A DNA stretch of 64,000 nucleotides from Phaseolus vulgaris (taxonomy: Eukaryota > Streptophyta > Magnoliopsida > Fabales > Fabaceae). A program made the translations under genes and the position numbers. The DNA lies in the NCBI RefSeq assembly GCF_000499845.2, contig NC_023758.2, forward strand, positions 4,442,311-4,506,310, written 5' to 3'. Shown piece by piece: positions 46,725 to 58,926 of this stretch. Each line of letters starts with the position of its first letter. The stretch's first letter is position 1. The notes under the pieces are model-generated. The model ran no database searches. It was not told the DNA's origin and was given only the letters and a program-made list of their open reading frames with translations.

Positions 46725-49700
46725 TTAGGTGTTGTCACGTATCACTGCAACCTTGATCCTTTCAACTGTGCACTTAATTAGACTGTTAACAGTAGCCACT
46801 GAACCCAGAGATAGTTTTGCTGTTGGGGCTGAATCAACTAAGATCTGGAAGGCAACTGTGAGTAGAGAACCTCCAGATCCAACATCATGTATTGAACCTC
46901 TGTTTATTCCAGGCCCATCAGGAAGAATAGCAAAGCCTGATGGAAGCAGGGCAACATAATCTGGATCCCCTCCACCCAACACTACATTCATAGCAACAAT
47001 ATCCACAGGAGCATAAACTACATATGAGCCAGTAGAATCAGTGCAACTCTCTTGAAGTATCAGCATATTACTTTGGCTCGAATTTGCACTCTACAGCATA
47101 TATATCAGAAAGTGTTAGATTATATCTTATGTGTCATGAGATTTAAGCCAAAAAGATTCCTGACTGGAATGTTATAGCAGCAACTTACATTGACTCTAAG
47201 TAGGGACACACAGTTGCCAGGTTCACGGCCATTTGCTATGTGTGCCAATTCTTGAACTAGACCCCCATTGGAAAGAATGTCCCACTGTGAATGTATTCAA
47301 TTGAATGTATCAGCTTCAAGATGAATATATATAATTATATACGTTGGAAATCCCAGATATGTTACCAATTAAGCGAGTAATTCATACATGTAAGTTACTT
47401 TATGAACATGGATTTAAAAGATGTAAGTACTGAAAAAAACATTATGCATACCTCATTTCTTGAGTTTTCAGCACGTAGGAAATCAAAAACCTTCTTTGGA
47501 GGAACTGGGAGCCAGAAAGAAGTGGCAGCACTTAGCACTATACCGGGTGGTCTGCCAGGTTCGTCAGTGCTCTTTCTAGTCATGACCCTTACGTCATCAG
47601 ATCCAGTTGCGGAGAGTGTTGTCCAAGCATGTGCAGTAGAAGCACCTACACCAGTGCAGTAGCTAATCACCATTCTCTCTGCCAGCTTCAGCATACTTTT
47701 CCTTCCCTCAGCACTCGTTATCACTGCATATATTTAAGGATATTGCAAACAAGTTCACACTCTATCTACTCATCTTTTTTATTACATGTACTTCTTATAT
47801 TAACAAACAGACCTTATAATACAAAATTAAGTCGATAAACATACCACAGAGGTTCCCTGGTTGTATGTTGTTGGCCATTGAACTGGCAAGACGTTCGCAC
47901 TGTCTGTCTAATGTAGCCACCCAGCGTTTAGCTCCAAAGGCGAGACCGGAATTGACTAAAGTTTTATATATGCTATGCACTGCTCTATCATCCACTTCTA
48001 CATGTTCGATCCATGTAACCTGATACATTAGAAGAAGGCAGAAACTGAGTTTTCTTGATATTATACACCATGGAAATATAAAGCTAGAAACTTCAATTTT
48101 TGATGAAAATGTGTCACCTTTGAGTACCCATTTGGCAATTCTTGAATTAAACAGCCAGAGGGCCTTCTCCGGCTTCTTGAGATCGTGCTGGGTCGCAGAT
48201 TATCCAAGGAAACATCCACCACCGCCCATATCCCATCTGGTTGCTGCTTACAGTACCTCACGAAATAGTTCTCACGAGTTGGAACAAGCGGTGAAGGGAC
48301 TTGGAACTCGGCTGACATCTACAACATTAAAGAGAAACACATTGTTAACCAAATGAAGGTCTCAACAATTCTCTTAAGAGGTGCCAGAATTGAGAAGTGG
48401 AAGGAAGATAAAGATATAAAAAAAGTAGTAAGATTAGTACCACTTGCAAGGCTCCGTTGTAGTTTCCTGCTACACCAGTTGAAAGGACTTCAAGGGTCAA
48501 TGCTCTCGAGACAATACCGCAAAACATAGTCGACCATTGGTTCTGAAACCGCCAACAACCAATGTCATTATCAAGGGTCTAAAATGAGTCAGAATATTAC
48601 CCTTATACAAATATTCGCAAACATTACATTACAACAACACCAGCCACATTAATATACCATACCAAACACATCAATATACCATTAAAGAACACTGTTTTGT
48701 AAGGGGGTTTGTTTAATTATCACTCACCACATCCATGAGGATATCAATAAGGTTAATGTGATTCATGATGATCACCACAGATTCCCTTGAAGCTTCAGAT
48801 CTCAGGCCCAAAGGTTTGGGACCCAAACTTCTACTAGGGAAAGTCCTCAAATAGTCTTCTTCATTTAGAATCTCAGAGTGGTGGTTGCCGGGGACCCATA
48901 AAGAGTCTCCAGCCTGAGCTAGTCTTGTGAGTTCCTCCATAGCTGCAACAGCAAGCTCCACGATCATGGGCTTGTCAGCATCAGCTGGAGCTGGGAGTGA
49001 CCTAAAAGGGTCACTACCACCATACATTTCTCCTACCGTGTCTGACTGTGCTCCATAGTTACCGACAGGCATGCGATTGTTGTTGAGAGATGAAAGGTTG
49101 GAGTACGAAGACGTCACCGGCTTTCCAACATACTTGGCCGCAATTCCTGAAATCCTATCAATCTGAAGATTTTTTTTTCCATGCACAAGAAACTTAGTTA
49201 TATAATCGAGAAGAAAAGGAACATTTAATAATCTTTTACATTATGCAGCGTACGTGACGTACCTCTTCTCTTAACCGAGCATTCTCTATCCTCAAGTGCT
49301 GCTCGTCGAAAGACATTTCGCCAAGGGCAGCTGGGCCTCCGCAGTTGGGGCATGTAGCATTGGTTAGGGCCTCCTTGTACCTGTTGTTCTCAGCACGAAG
49401 CTTTTCATTTTCGGCCTTCAGAATAGAATTTTCATGTCGTTCATGCTGAGTCTACACGCCAGCATAATTTAAGAAGAGTGTTACAAATTGAACAAATTAA
49501 GTACACTAAACAAATAATTACCGTTAAGCACTGATGGTATACATAAGAACTGCACTATGAAAGACCCAATAACCTTATCCAAACCATACAACACAATCAA
49601 CGAAAACATCTGAACATAGCACTACCACCAAACCTTTAAAGACAACCAACAACTAACAGAGACTTTAAATCAACATCATACATATCAAACATGTCAACGG

Positions 49701-50207
49701 AGCAAGACACTGATAAGATAAGAAGTAATCCAAAACTAAGCCTTAACTTACCTTCATCTGGGTGCGCTTGTTTTGGAACCAAAACTTGACTTGCAAAGGC
49801 TCTAACCCCAAATCCCTGCTCAGCTCTTTTCTTTGCTTGTCATCTGGGTGGGGACACTGTTTGAAGAAGCTGATGAAAGTGAAGTGGAAAAAAGAAACCA
49901 AGTAAGCAAACATATATGATGTTATCATGAGATATAAAGAGTGATATATAGTGAAGAGGAAATAGAAGGGTCCTTACGCTTCCATTTCTTCTATTTGGCG
50001 CTGTGTGTGGCGACGGTAACCCTTCTTTCTGGGTCTTGGGTTAGGGTCTTGGTCGTCACCGGAAGGAGCGTCCATGGTGTCAGTGCCAGACTTGGTCTCA
50101 TATTCATCATCTCTGGGCCTTCCCAAGTCAGTCTCAGAGAAGGTAGTCTTGTGGGGTGACATATCAAGCATGTGAGGGTGAGAATCAAACATGTTGGTGT
50201 GAAACAT
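46725..50207 (-). CDS. PDF2: HD-ZIP class IV homeodomain-START transcription factor (PDF2/ATML1-like)
   Basis: Ten exons: 49978-50207, 49752-49869, 49263-49451, 48728-49162, 48441-48542, 48118-48318, 47845-48019, 47452-47723, 47189-47284 and 46725-47090. All are GT-AG and in frame, giving 727 aa. The N-terminus ([16 protein letters not shown]) resembles PDF2/ATML1. The homeodomain is about 61-116 ([16 protein letters not shown], then [12 protein letters not shown]), followed by a leucine zipper-loop-zipper with CPNCGG (about 117-180). START begins near 244 ([17 protein letters not shown]) and runs to about 470, and the START-adjacent region continues to the end ([20 protein letters not shown], then [12 protein letters not shown]). 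This class binds L1-box DNA in the shoot outer layer and specifies epidermis; START binds lipid. The loop after [10 protein letters not shown] is shorter than in the Arabidopsis proteins. Which paralog it is cannot be settled here. Confidence 0.93.
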
Positions 50208-51420
50208 TGACTTAAATCCCAGGTTAAGGAACCACCACCACCTTCTTCTCTAGTCTGCCACAACACAGGAATTCAAGAACATTTAACACGAGCGTGGGGA
50301 GCAAAGATGTGGGGAGGGAGAAGAAGTAGCATACAGCAAGTGCCCCTAAGAATATATTTTATAAAGAACTTCAATATACTATACGTTAAAAGCTTAATAC
50401 ATTAAATGTTCATAACTAGGTAAGGTAAATATTTAATATTTTTGGTATAATAAATGACCAATGCTATACATTTTAAATTATAATAATATAAAATGTATTG
50501 AAAAATAGAGACATTTAATATCTCAAATAAAAAAAAATATACAAATAACAATTTGTCAGTTGTTGTCCATACATGAACACACAAAAAAACATAATTCTGA
50601 GAAGAGTTACAATTAAAGATGTTCACTGTTTAAGATTAGGTTGTGAGAATTTTTTTAACTAAAAGAATATAAAATATAAATATTTTTATTTAATTCGCAA
50701 GTAATGGTTCACCAATCCATAATTATTAAAAATGGTTTTAATAACTTTTTTGTTCCTATTCTTATAAGGTTCTTTTCTAATTATTCTTTGTATTTGTTTT
50801 ACCAAAATACCTTTAATTATTTCAGCCCCTAATTATTCTTTTTGATACATTTTATATTACTTTTTGTTCGGGATTATCTCTTTCTCTCTCTCTCTCTCTC
50901 ATGAAGATAGAAGATTAAAATAAAATTTGACAGATATTATTCTTTCTCCATATATTAATTATTTAAATATAATTTAGAAAATACACAAACAAGTTTTTTA
51001 AATGGTTAATTTTTTAATAAGACATGTTTAATATTCTCGTGTTGACGAGCATGTATTAGAGAAATTAATACAAAAAGGGAACATGTTAAATGCTCATTAA
51101 GATTCTACCCATTTTCCTTCTGTGTGTTGTTTAGTTGTAGCACAAAAATAACTTTTTTAATATTTTTATATTTTTGGGATATTTTCTTGTTATTTTTGAA
51201 AATTATAATGATTATGAGCAAAACAATAAATTTACACTATCAATTTATAGAAAAAGCATTATTTATGATAAATATTAGCTTACTACCACACGAAGTAACC
51301 ATTAAGATAAAAAACAAACTTCAGTAAAAATGGAAAAACTCAAAAAATGAAGCAATTGTAAATAATTTCTGATTAATCAAAACGAAACAAAATAAAAAGT
51401 AGTCAAGATATGTGGTCTAA

Positions 51421-51443
51421 AAATAATAATAATAATAATAATA
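51421..51443. repeat. (AAT)n microsatellite
   Basis: About seven AAT units. Confidence 0.85.
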
Positions 51444-51530
51444 AAAGGGATAAATAAGTATTTTCTTTTGTAATAAAGGACACGATTGTTAAGATTTACT
51501 ATTTTACATGTTAAAAACTATTAAATTTAT

Positions 51531-51538
51531 TACATTTA
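51531..51538 (-). promoter_or_regulatory. Possible L1-box (TAAATGTA) upstream of the HD-ZIP IV gene
   Basis: An exact match to TAAATGYA on the gene's strand, about 1.3 kb before its start codon. ATML1/PDF2 bind this motif and some carry it in their own promoters. In AT-rich DNA an 8-mer like this may occur by chance. Confidence 0.25.
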
Positions 51539-52501
51539 TTTTTTTAGGTGACTGAAACCATTTAAGTAAATGTTCATTTAATGTTGGTTAACTTGTACAC
51601 CAACAAAAAAATTGTTTTAATAAAATATATACGACGTATAAATAACCACTCCAACAACTCATTACGATTATTGTAACATGGGATAATTTGAATATAAGAT
51701 CTAATGTTTATCGAATCAAAATACAAGGAATAATTTTCAATTTTCTTACAATACCTTCTTATTAATCTTCATAGTTGATAAAATGAAAATGTACGAACCA
51801 CTTTTACATTTTAAAATGTGAAATGTATTGAATTTTCTATTTAATGCTTTCTACTTGTATATCTATTTGTTTTGAAGAGGGGATATGTACAATTGTACAA
51901 AGGCAGGACAATAGTATAAAAGTGTTTCTTAATATATTCCATTTTAATTATTCTTTTATGATAAAAAAAATTAAGTATATCAGACCATCACAATGCCTAA
52001 GTGCTTCTTGTTTTAATTTTCTGTATCTCAAGACCTAAGCACCTTACACTATCATTTAAACCAATACTAAACTTATTTTTTATTTAAAATATTTTTTTAG
52101 TTTGATAATATTGTTTAACTTTAAACAGCTTTTAACTGAGATAGTCTGAAGCTTTTGGACACGTTAAACTAAAATTCTAGCATAATTTATTCAAAAAAAC
52201 ACTTGTCCTTTGTGTTTGAATTGTGAAATTAAAGTGTAGAACTATAATTTTTATTTTAAGTTGAATTGAAATTCATTTTTACTCATGTAATTAAGTAAGG
52301 GTTGGGCTATATCATATTCAAATGGTAATTCTTGTAATATAATATTATTATTAATAATTATTATCATAGAAGTAGAAGTGATACAATGAAAAAAAAAAGA
52401 TTTGGAATGAAGATACAATTATGTTGTTTACCAAAGTACGAGGTTTAGATGTGTGAGAAGAAAGTAAATTTATAGCTTATCATTTGGCTATTCGTGTATC
52501 A

Positions 52502-52698
52502 TTACAAGAAAATCATGAAATAGAAACCAATTTTTAAAAACTAAAATTATTAGTTGTAATAGTAACTAAATTAGATACCATTTTAGAAACTAAAAAGAAA
52601 TTGGTTTCTAAATTAGTTTCTATTATTATTAAATAGTTTCTAAATTGGTATCTAATTAGCAATCAAGGTTTTAACTACCAATTATTTAGTTTCTAATT
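52502..52698. mobile_element. CACTACAAG-family MITE, half copy
   Basis: Starts TTACAAGAAAATCATGAAAT and carries the family's TAGTTGTAATAGTAACTAAA block and TTTCTATTATTATTAAATAG; the mirrored half is absent. Confidence 0.6.
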
Positions 52699-52729
52699 AT
52701 CTAAATATGGACATGGAGAAATATGAAAG

Positions 52730-52890
52730 ATAGAAGCAATGCTAAATATGAGTCATGGTGGTGAAGAGATTTGCTATGTGGGGAGGTGAAGCAGGGAAAT
52801 GAGTTAATGAATACACTGATTGGAAATTGGATGAAGGAACAAATATAAACTTTTGGGAAGATAGATGGATTAAGAATCATTATTCTTAAA
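52730..52890 (+). pseudogene. Small LINE polyprotein remnant
   Basis: One frame gives WKLDEGTNINFWEDRWIK (about 52825-52878), which matches the region between reverse transcriptase and zf-RVT in plant LINEs; the large element here has LINFWNDKW at the same place. Upstream, WWRDL-like residues occur with a stop. The rest is lost. Confidence 0.6.
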
Positions 52891-55089
52891 TAAATTCTAG
52901 AACATATGCAAATGCAAAAAATGATAGGGAGCAACAATAGAGGAGTCAAGAACATGGATTGACAATAGATGAGAATGAAATCTACTAACTAGTGAGAGAA
53001 TGTTTTTTTAATGTGAAAAATAATAATTATGAACCAATTGTTTTTTTTATAAGGGTTGAGACACTTCTGAAATGTCCCTCTTAATTTAATTTTATTCTTT
53101 GGTGATAAAAAAAATTATGCAAGAGGTAACGAGGAACATTCCAAATATAAATAAGGAGGATAAGAGATAGATTCATGTTTTGTAAAATTTGCATATAAGA
53201 AACTACAAAATACTCATAGAATGAAACTTTGAATTGTATTACATGTTTTGGAAAATAAAATTGAAAGGTCATACTTAGTGACAATACTTAGTGGCAACGA
53301 GAGAAAACCTAAGTTGTCGGGAAATTAATGTTGAAACATAAGTGTTATTTGTGGCGTACGTAAAGAATTTGTAATCATTTATTTTTTTACGTATAAGATT
53401 GTGGATTGAATTTGGAATATGTGTGATAGCTTGATTGGGGTAAGTACATTATCTCACTCATCAGTAATATTTATTTTTAATAATTTAACTTATGACGAGT
53501 TGATAACAAAGAAAATAGGATTTGAAGGAGTATGTGGATATTTGTGACACATATAAGCTAGATAAATATAAATTCCTAAAAGTGACTTTCACTTATTTTT
53601 ACTATTACCTATTCCCCAAAGTATGCATAATATCCTTAGTACAAAAGTCTATCAAGGGCTATGTATCAAACATAGGGGAAGGGGTTAAAGCAATTTCATA
53701 AAAGGGTCTAGAGTGAGTAATTGTTTTGGGAGTTGATTGGTGACTAAGTTGGGATGTTATTTATAGGTAAGTTGAATTTTGTGGGAAGTATGATTTCCTT
53801 TGTTTAAAACTATACATAAAAGTGGCAAAATGTGGTTGTGATGACCACTTTATTGAAGCTGGAATAAAATAGGTTAATTGTCTATGGGAAGGGATAAAGG
53901 GTTCAATTTGTGATTCAAAGATTAGATAGATACTTAGACAAAACTGAATACATTGACAACAACCATGTTTTGTAATCAAATAAGGTCGCAATAGTCTTGG
54001 AAACAATACAACTAGTGTTGGAAAGCCTAACATGTTATAAGACACCCTTATAGTCTCACATTATTTATAAAATTCTTTTTTGATAATAATAAATCTAAAT
54101 GGTGAGCTTCTAAGAGTGAAATGTTTTGTTAAATCCAAAATTTGAGGAAATATTAGATAAATTTAGAAATGTTGGTTTTGGCCTAAGCAATAAAAAATGT
54201 ATTGTTAATTCTTCTCTTTCTTTATCCATATATCTTCTCTTCTAAATGAGTTACAACATCCAAAATGTTCTAGTTATATAATTATTTTTGCTGATAAAAA
54301 ATTTACACTATTTAAATATTTTAAAAATTAAATTATGAATTTTGTAACATCTTACTTCTTTTATAATTTTATGAAATTTTTTATTAAAATTTAATTATTA
54401 GTTGAGTATGTTAATATATATATATATTGTTAACATAAAAAGGTGAAGGAGCAGCATAAAGAGGTAGTAATTATGCAATGTATAAATAACGTACAAAGTT
54501 TTGATTTTAGTTGTATGAAGATTATGATTTATTTCTAAAATGACTTCATTAAAATTCCAAATTAAGTGTTAGTTCAAAGTTTTAATTGCGGTGCGAATTT
54601 CATAGGTCAGCAAACGTTTTAAAAGATTAATGTGGGAAAATTGAGTTTGGAGGAGATGAGTTTTTTCTTCTTCTTTCTGACCCACAGAAGAAACTTTCTT
54701 TCCTATTATTTCTCTCTCAAATAAATACTAAAATTTGATTTTTTTTTATTCTATCTTCATCCTCTTCTACTTAAGTTCATATTAAAACAAACAATGAGTA
54801 ATAGAATTCCAATCCTTAAAGAATAATAATAATAATACAACATATTCATAGTTTTAACATTACTAACTACTTTTTACAATTCTTACAAAGTATTAAAAGG
54901 GTTCTATTGAACAAAGATAACACAAACTTAAGCTGAAAATATTCAATAACAACAGCAACGAATAATCGAGTTATGCAAAATTTCAGAAAATGTTTAAGTT
55001 TTTTCCATTTATTCAAATTGCAGTTAAAGTAAAAACATGCAAAAACAATCTAAGATGGAAGTAATTTTCTACACCACAAAGAATAAGAG

Positions 55090-55960
55090 AATGTTTAAGT
55101 TTTGGCATTTGTTCTGTGTGTGTTTAATCAGGAGAAATTAAGTGATCACCTGTTGGATTAACCTTGAAGATGATTGCAATGAAAATGAACCGATCCCTTC
55201 TCTGAATGGGGATTTATGGATTTTTTCCGACCACTCCTTAGTAAACCCGAAACTGATAAAAGCATTCCTCGTCGTTTAACACATGTAGCTGTCTCTGCAT
55301 CACTTTTTGTCTGTCATTTGAGATTAACATGCACGTTTAACACAGAAGGAGATGGTTTTGTGATTCTGAAGTTAAGGTTGCAATAGGATGATGAATCTTA
55401 ACACTCTTATCCCAAAAAGAAATGCAAATGAATCAGAAAACACAATGGTAAAGGTAGAGTATGAAAATATGATACGATGAATAGTATAAGACTACAATAA
55501 CCTCTCTCAGATATAACATTACAGAGTCTCTCAGATATAACATTACAGTGTTAAATAGTAATGTCTAACATGAAAACTTTTATAAAAAAAATACAGGGAA
55601 GAGGGAAGTGAACCTTAGTTGTTGTTATGTGTTGATGAGTAATGAAAGTGCTGTGGATGTGGGTATGAGAGAAACAAAAGTGTGAGTGGGAATATAGGAA
55701 GTGAAGGAGTGGTAATGGCGTTGAAGAGGAATGGTTGTGTGGGCCAAAGGGATAGAGAGGGAAGAAGAAAGCAGGAAGAGAAAGAGGAGATGAAGTGAAT
55801 AAATAGAAGGTTAGGAGTTGTGAAGTGAAAAGAACAAGTGGAGAGGTTTGGTAGCATGGAGTTATTGCAGAGCAGAGGATGTAAAAGCATTTATGAAGTA
55901 GATAGATAGTTAGATAACCACAATCCATACAGAAGGAATACAGACAAAGTTATAGTATCA
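55090..55960 (-). ncRNA. Possible spliced non-coding or unrecognised transcript
   Basis: Read on the minus strand, 55600-55960 is a pyrimidine-rich leader-like region (CTTCATCTCCTCTTTCTCTT) with little A-T run structure. At 55140-55310 a short open stretch (ETATCVKRRGMLLSVSGLL, then RSGRKKSINPHSEKGSVHFH) follows a possible CAG acceptor at about 55314. A 24-bp tandem repeat (CTCTCAGATATAACATTACA plus AG) lies at 55503-55549. I do not recognise a protein. It stands out only by composition. Confidence 0.2.
55503..55549. repeat. 24-bp tandem repeat, 2 units
   Basis: CTCTCAGATATAACATTACA followed by G is repeated immediately after a 3-base spacer. Confidence 0.85.
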
Positions 55961-56444
55961 TATAACCCTAGCCCACTACAAACCCTTCACCTTTGCCCTT
56001 GCAAATTTGACTTTCGAAAAAACTATATATAAATGATGATGCATCCTATGCAAATGTAAGAATTTCTTATAAGATTTTGTTTTATTTTAAATGAATCTTA
56101 ATGTAGGTTATTTTTAAGATTTTTTTTATTTTAAGATTTTTTAAGTGTTTTTTAATGTAAATGTCTTGTCAGATTTATATTCTTATAATTTTTTTTTTCA
56201 ATTTTTTTACAAGTTAATTTAATTATTATATCAAAATTTTAAAAAATACTCTTAATATAACATCTCAATACTTAAAAATAGAGGTGACAATTCAGACCGA
56301 TCCTCAACTCACAATGAAAAACATGAGACAAACTTGTTATTTTGGTATGTTGATCTGCTTAAGTCTATCTCACATAACTTGCAATCCACGCAGATTAAAG
56401 ATGGACAGGGCGGGCCAACACACAAGCTCGCTTAATAATAAAAA

Positions 56445-56775
56445 GAGGGCAATTGCCCTTAAAAAAATGGGATACATATAAAATTACATTTCGGACCCCC
56501 TTTTTCAGAACACAATAATCTCTTCCGGATAAATTTTTTCAGAATGCATTATTTTCAGTTCTGGATTTTTTTATCCGGAATGGGATTTTGATTTTTTTTT
56601 CTGAATTTTTATATCCAAAACACAAAAATCTCTTCTGGATTTATTTTTCCGAAATGCATTATTTTCAATTTCGAATTTTTATTTCCAGAATAAAGAGTAT
56701 TTTCGGAATTTTTGAAATTATGTTGGATGCAGGTTCAAAAGTGTTGGGTGCAGGGAGCATTTGCCTAAAAAGAGT
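56445..56775. mobile_element. Possible MITE with TCCGGA-type inner repeats
   Basis: The left end AGGGCAATTGCCCT and the right end GGGAGCATTTGCCT (complement AGGCAAATGCTCCC) are loosely inverted. The interior repeats TTCNGGATTTTTTTATCCGGAA-like and TTCAGAATGCATTATTTTCA motifs, like the MITE at 37239-37629. It also contains GGTGCAGGGAG near the right end, shared with that element. Confidence 0.4.
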
Positions 56776-58018
56776 GTTTCTTCATGCAACCCATCAATTC
56801 CAAAATTCAAAATCCAAAAGTCCAAATAATTGTTATAAATTCCGGAAGATAAAATAGCTCAGAAGATTATTTTGATTTTTTTTTTCACTTTTAAATTTTC
56901 ATTCAACAATTGACTTTTATGTTATAAAAAAATAAATTTCGAAATTGATGAAGTTTAGGAATAAATTGTTGAAGTGCAGAGAAAAGAAACACTCTAATAA
57001 AAAAAATAAAAAATTATGATAAAACATAAATTTAAAACTTAATATCTTTACTAATAAAGTGAAACAAATTCCAATGCAAAAAATGGAGAATGAACATTTC
57101 CTTGTTAAGTAACAACATTTAATTTGATTGGTTAAGAAACAGAAAGAAGTGCATACTCTTTGCACCAACTAAGCCAATATAATAAAGTACATATTCACCT
57201 TATAGAATTATTTAATCTGGGGTTCTCATATCATTCACCTAGAATATATGTGCATTAATTCACTACACACAAAAGAAATAATGGAGATGATACCTAAATT
57301 TCTCTATCAATTTTATTCTGTATAATTTAATCAGTTCGAATTTGGACTTTGTAAGATATCATTTGTGTTAAAGTTTAAATACATTTCTTTATAAATACTT
57401 ATAAAAAAATGTTTTATCAGAAACTACCAAGTTAATTTATAAAATTAATATATATATATATTAATTTAAAAAAATACTTTTAATTTACGCATAAACCAAT
57501 TTCACTATATAAATACTTTTATCAATATCATTGTTTCTGTATTGGGAAGTTGGGGTGTGTTAAGAGGTTGATAGGTTTTGAATTTAAAATTCCCAACAGG
57601 TAAGTTAATTCAAAAATTATACTTTTTGACAACAACCAACAATCCAGGAGTTGTATGCAGGTGATAATTTTAATAAAAAATAATATCCTAAAAAGTAAAT
57701 CTATAATTAAATTGTGTGAAAAAATGATTAAAATAGTAATATTAGGAGTTGTAGAAAAAATATTTTTAAATTTTTTATGTATTTGTGTAATTTTCTTATT
57801 AAATTATACCATTTAAAAAAAAATTAAATTATACCATTTGTGAATTAGTTGTTTATCAAACATTACAAGCTCTATGCACTTCTTCTCTTTTGTTTCTATC
57901 ATGGAGCATTTTGGATATGCTGTTATGTGTATACGTTTAGTGCATGAACACCAATCATTCTACCTGGGTACCACTTCTCATGTGTGTTGCTACCGACGGC
58001 ATGCCCAACTCTGGTGAT

Positions 58019-58401
58019 CACTACAAGAAAATCATGAAATAAAAATTAATTTTTAGAAACCAAAATAATTAGTTGCAATAGTAACTAAATTAGAGATTAT
58101 TTTAAAAATTAAATAAAATTTTGGTTTTTAAATTAGTTTTTATTATTGTTAAATACTTTCTAAATTAGTATCTAATTAACAACCAAACTTTTAGATACCA
58201 AATTTAGAAATTAAATATTGGTAGTTAAAACATCGGTCGCTAATTAGATACCAATTTAAAAACTATTTAACAATAATAAAAACTAATATAAAAAGCAATT
58301 TTTTTATTTAATTTCTAAAATGGTCTCTAATTTAATTATTATTACAACTACTTATTTTGGTTTCTACAAATTAGTTTCTATTTCATGATTTTCTTGTAGT
58401 G
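58019..58401. mobile_element. MITE with CACTACAAGAAA ends (CACTA-type)
   Basis: Perfect inverted ends: CACTACAAGAAAATCATGAA at the left and its complement at the right. The interior is itself a near-palindrome: TTTTTATTATTGTTAAATA on one side mirrors TATTTAACAATAATAAAAAC on the other. CACTA ends suggest the CMC/En-Spm superfamily; a 3-bp target duplication could not be decided. Several decayed relatives lie elsewhere in the window. Confidence 0.75.
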
Positions 58402-58926
58402 TCAGGACTCTGGTGAACCAAAGAAAATGTTGGGAAGATGAGTGATGCAGATGAAAAACAAGTGCAGAACTTTCTTCATCTATGCAAGAACTCTTCCACC
58501 AACAATCATCACCGTCAAGTTTAAGCACTGCTAATCTCAAGAAACTGGATGGAAAACGATGGTTATGGAAGCCAAATGACAAAATTCTCTGTTACAGAGC
58601 TTTGTTTACGTACATGTGTTCTTCAGCATTGTTTTTCAAGCATCCTCAAATATTACAATTTATTTAGTTTATTAATTGCTGATAAAAGAAATATGTGTGT
58701 ATATAGTTCACTATCCATATAGTAAGCGATTAGAAACATTTTTTGAAAAACTTTTGTTTGTGTTGTCATTAAATTTTGTGACTAATAGCTAATAAATATT
58801 ATAAGAGTGATGGTTTTGATGGTTTCAGTTGAGTATTAGGGACCATTTTATACTGTGTTTTGTAAGAGAGATAGAGAGCTTAAAACCTGTGTAATGGAAC
58901 TGTTCTTAGCATTAGCTAGCATCTTA

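Larger units (their letters stand above)
50267..58926. other. Gene-poor stretch between the HD-ZIP and COBRA-like genes
   Basis: The leader and promoter of the HD-ZIP gene occupy the first part. The rest is AT-rich with TC (50880-50900) and AAT (51421-51443) microsatellites, a MITE half copy (52502-52698), a tiny LINE remnant (52730-52890), a possible minus-strand non-coding transcript (about 55090-55960), a MITE-like block at 56445-56775 and a full CACTACAAG-type MITE (58019-58401). About 53000-54600 shows no recognisable gene or repeat. Confidence 0.45.

Noticed and set aside
55551..55928. 125-codon minus-strand frame rich in Ser, Phe, Leu and His
   Set aside because: The pyrimidine-rich strand explains the composition, as a leader would. 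Kept only as a possible transcript, not as a protein.
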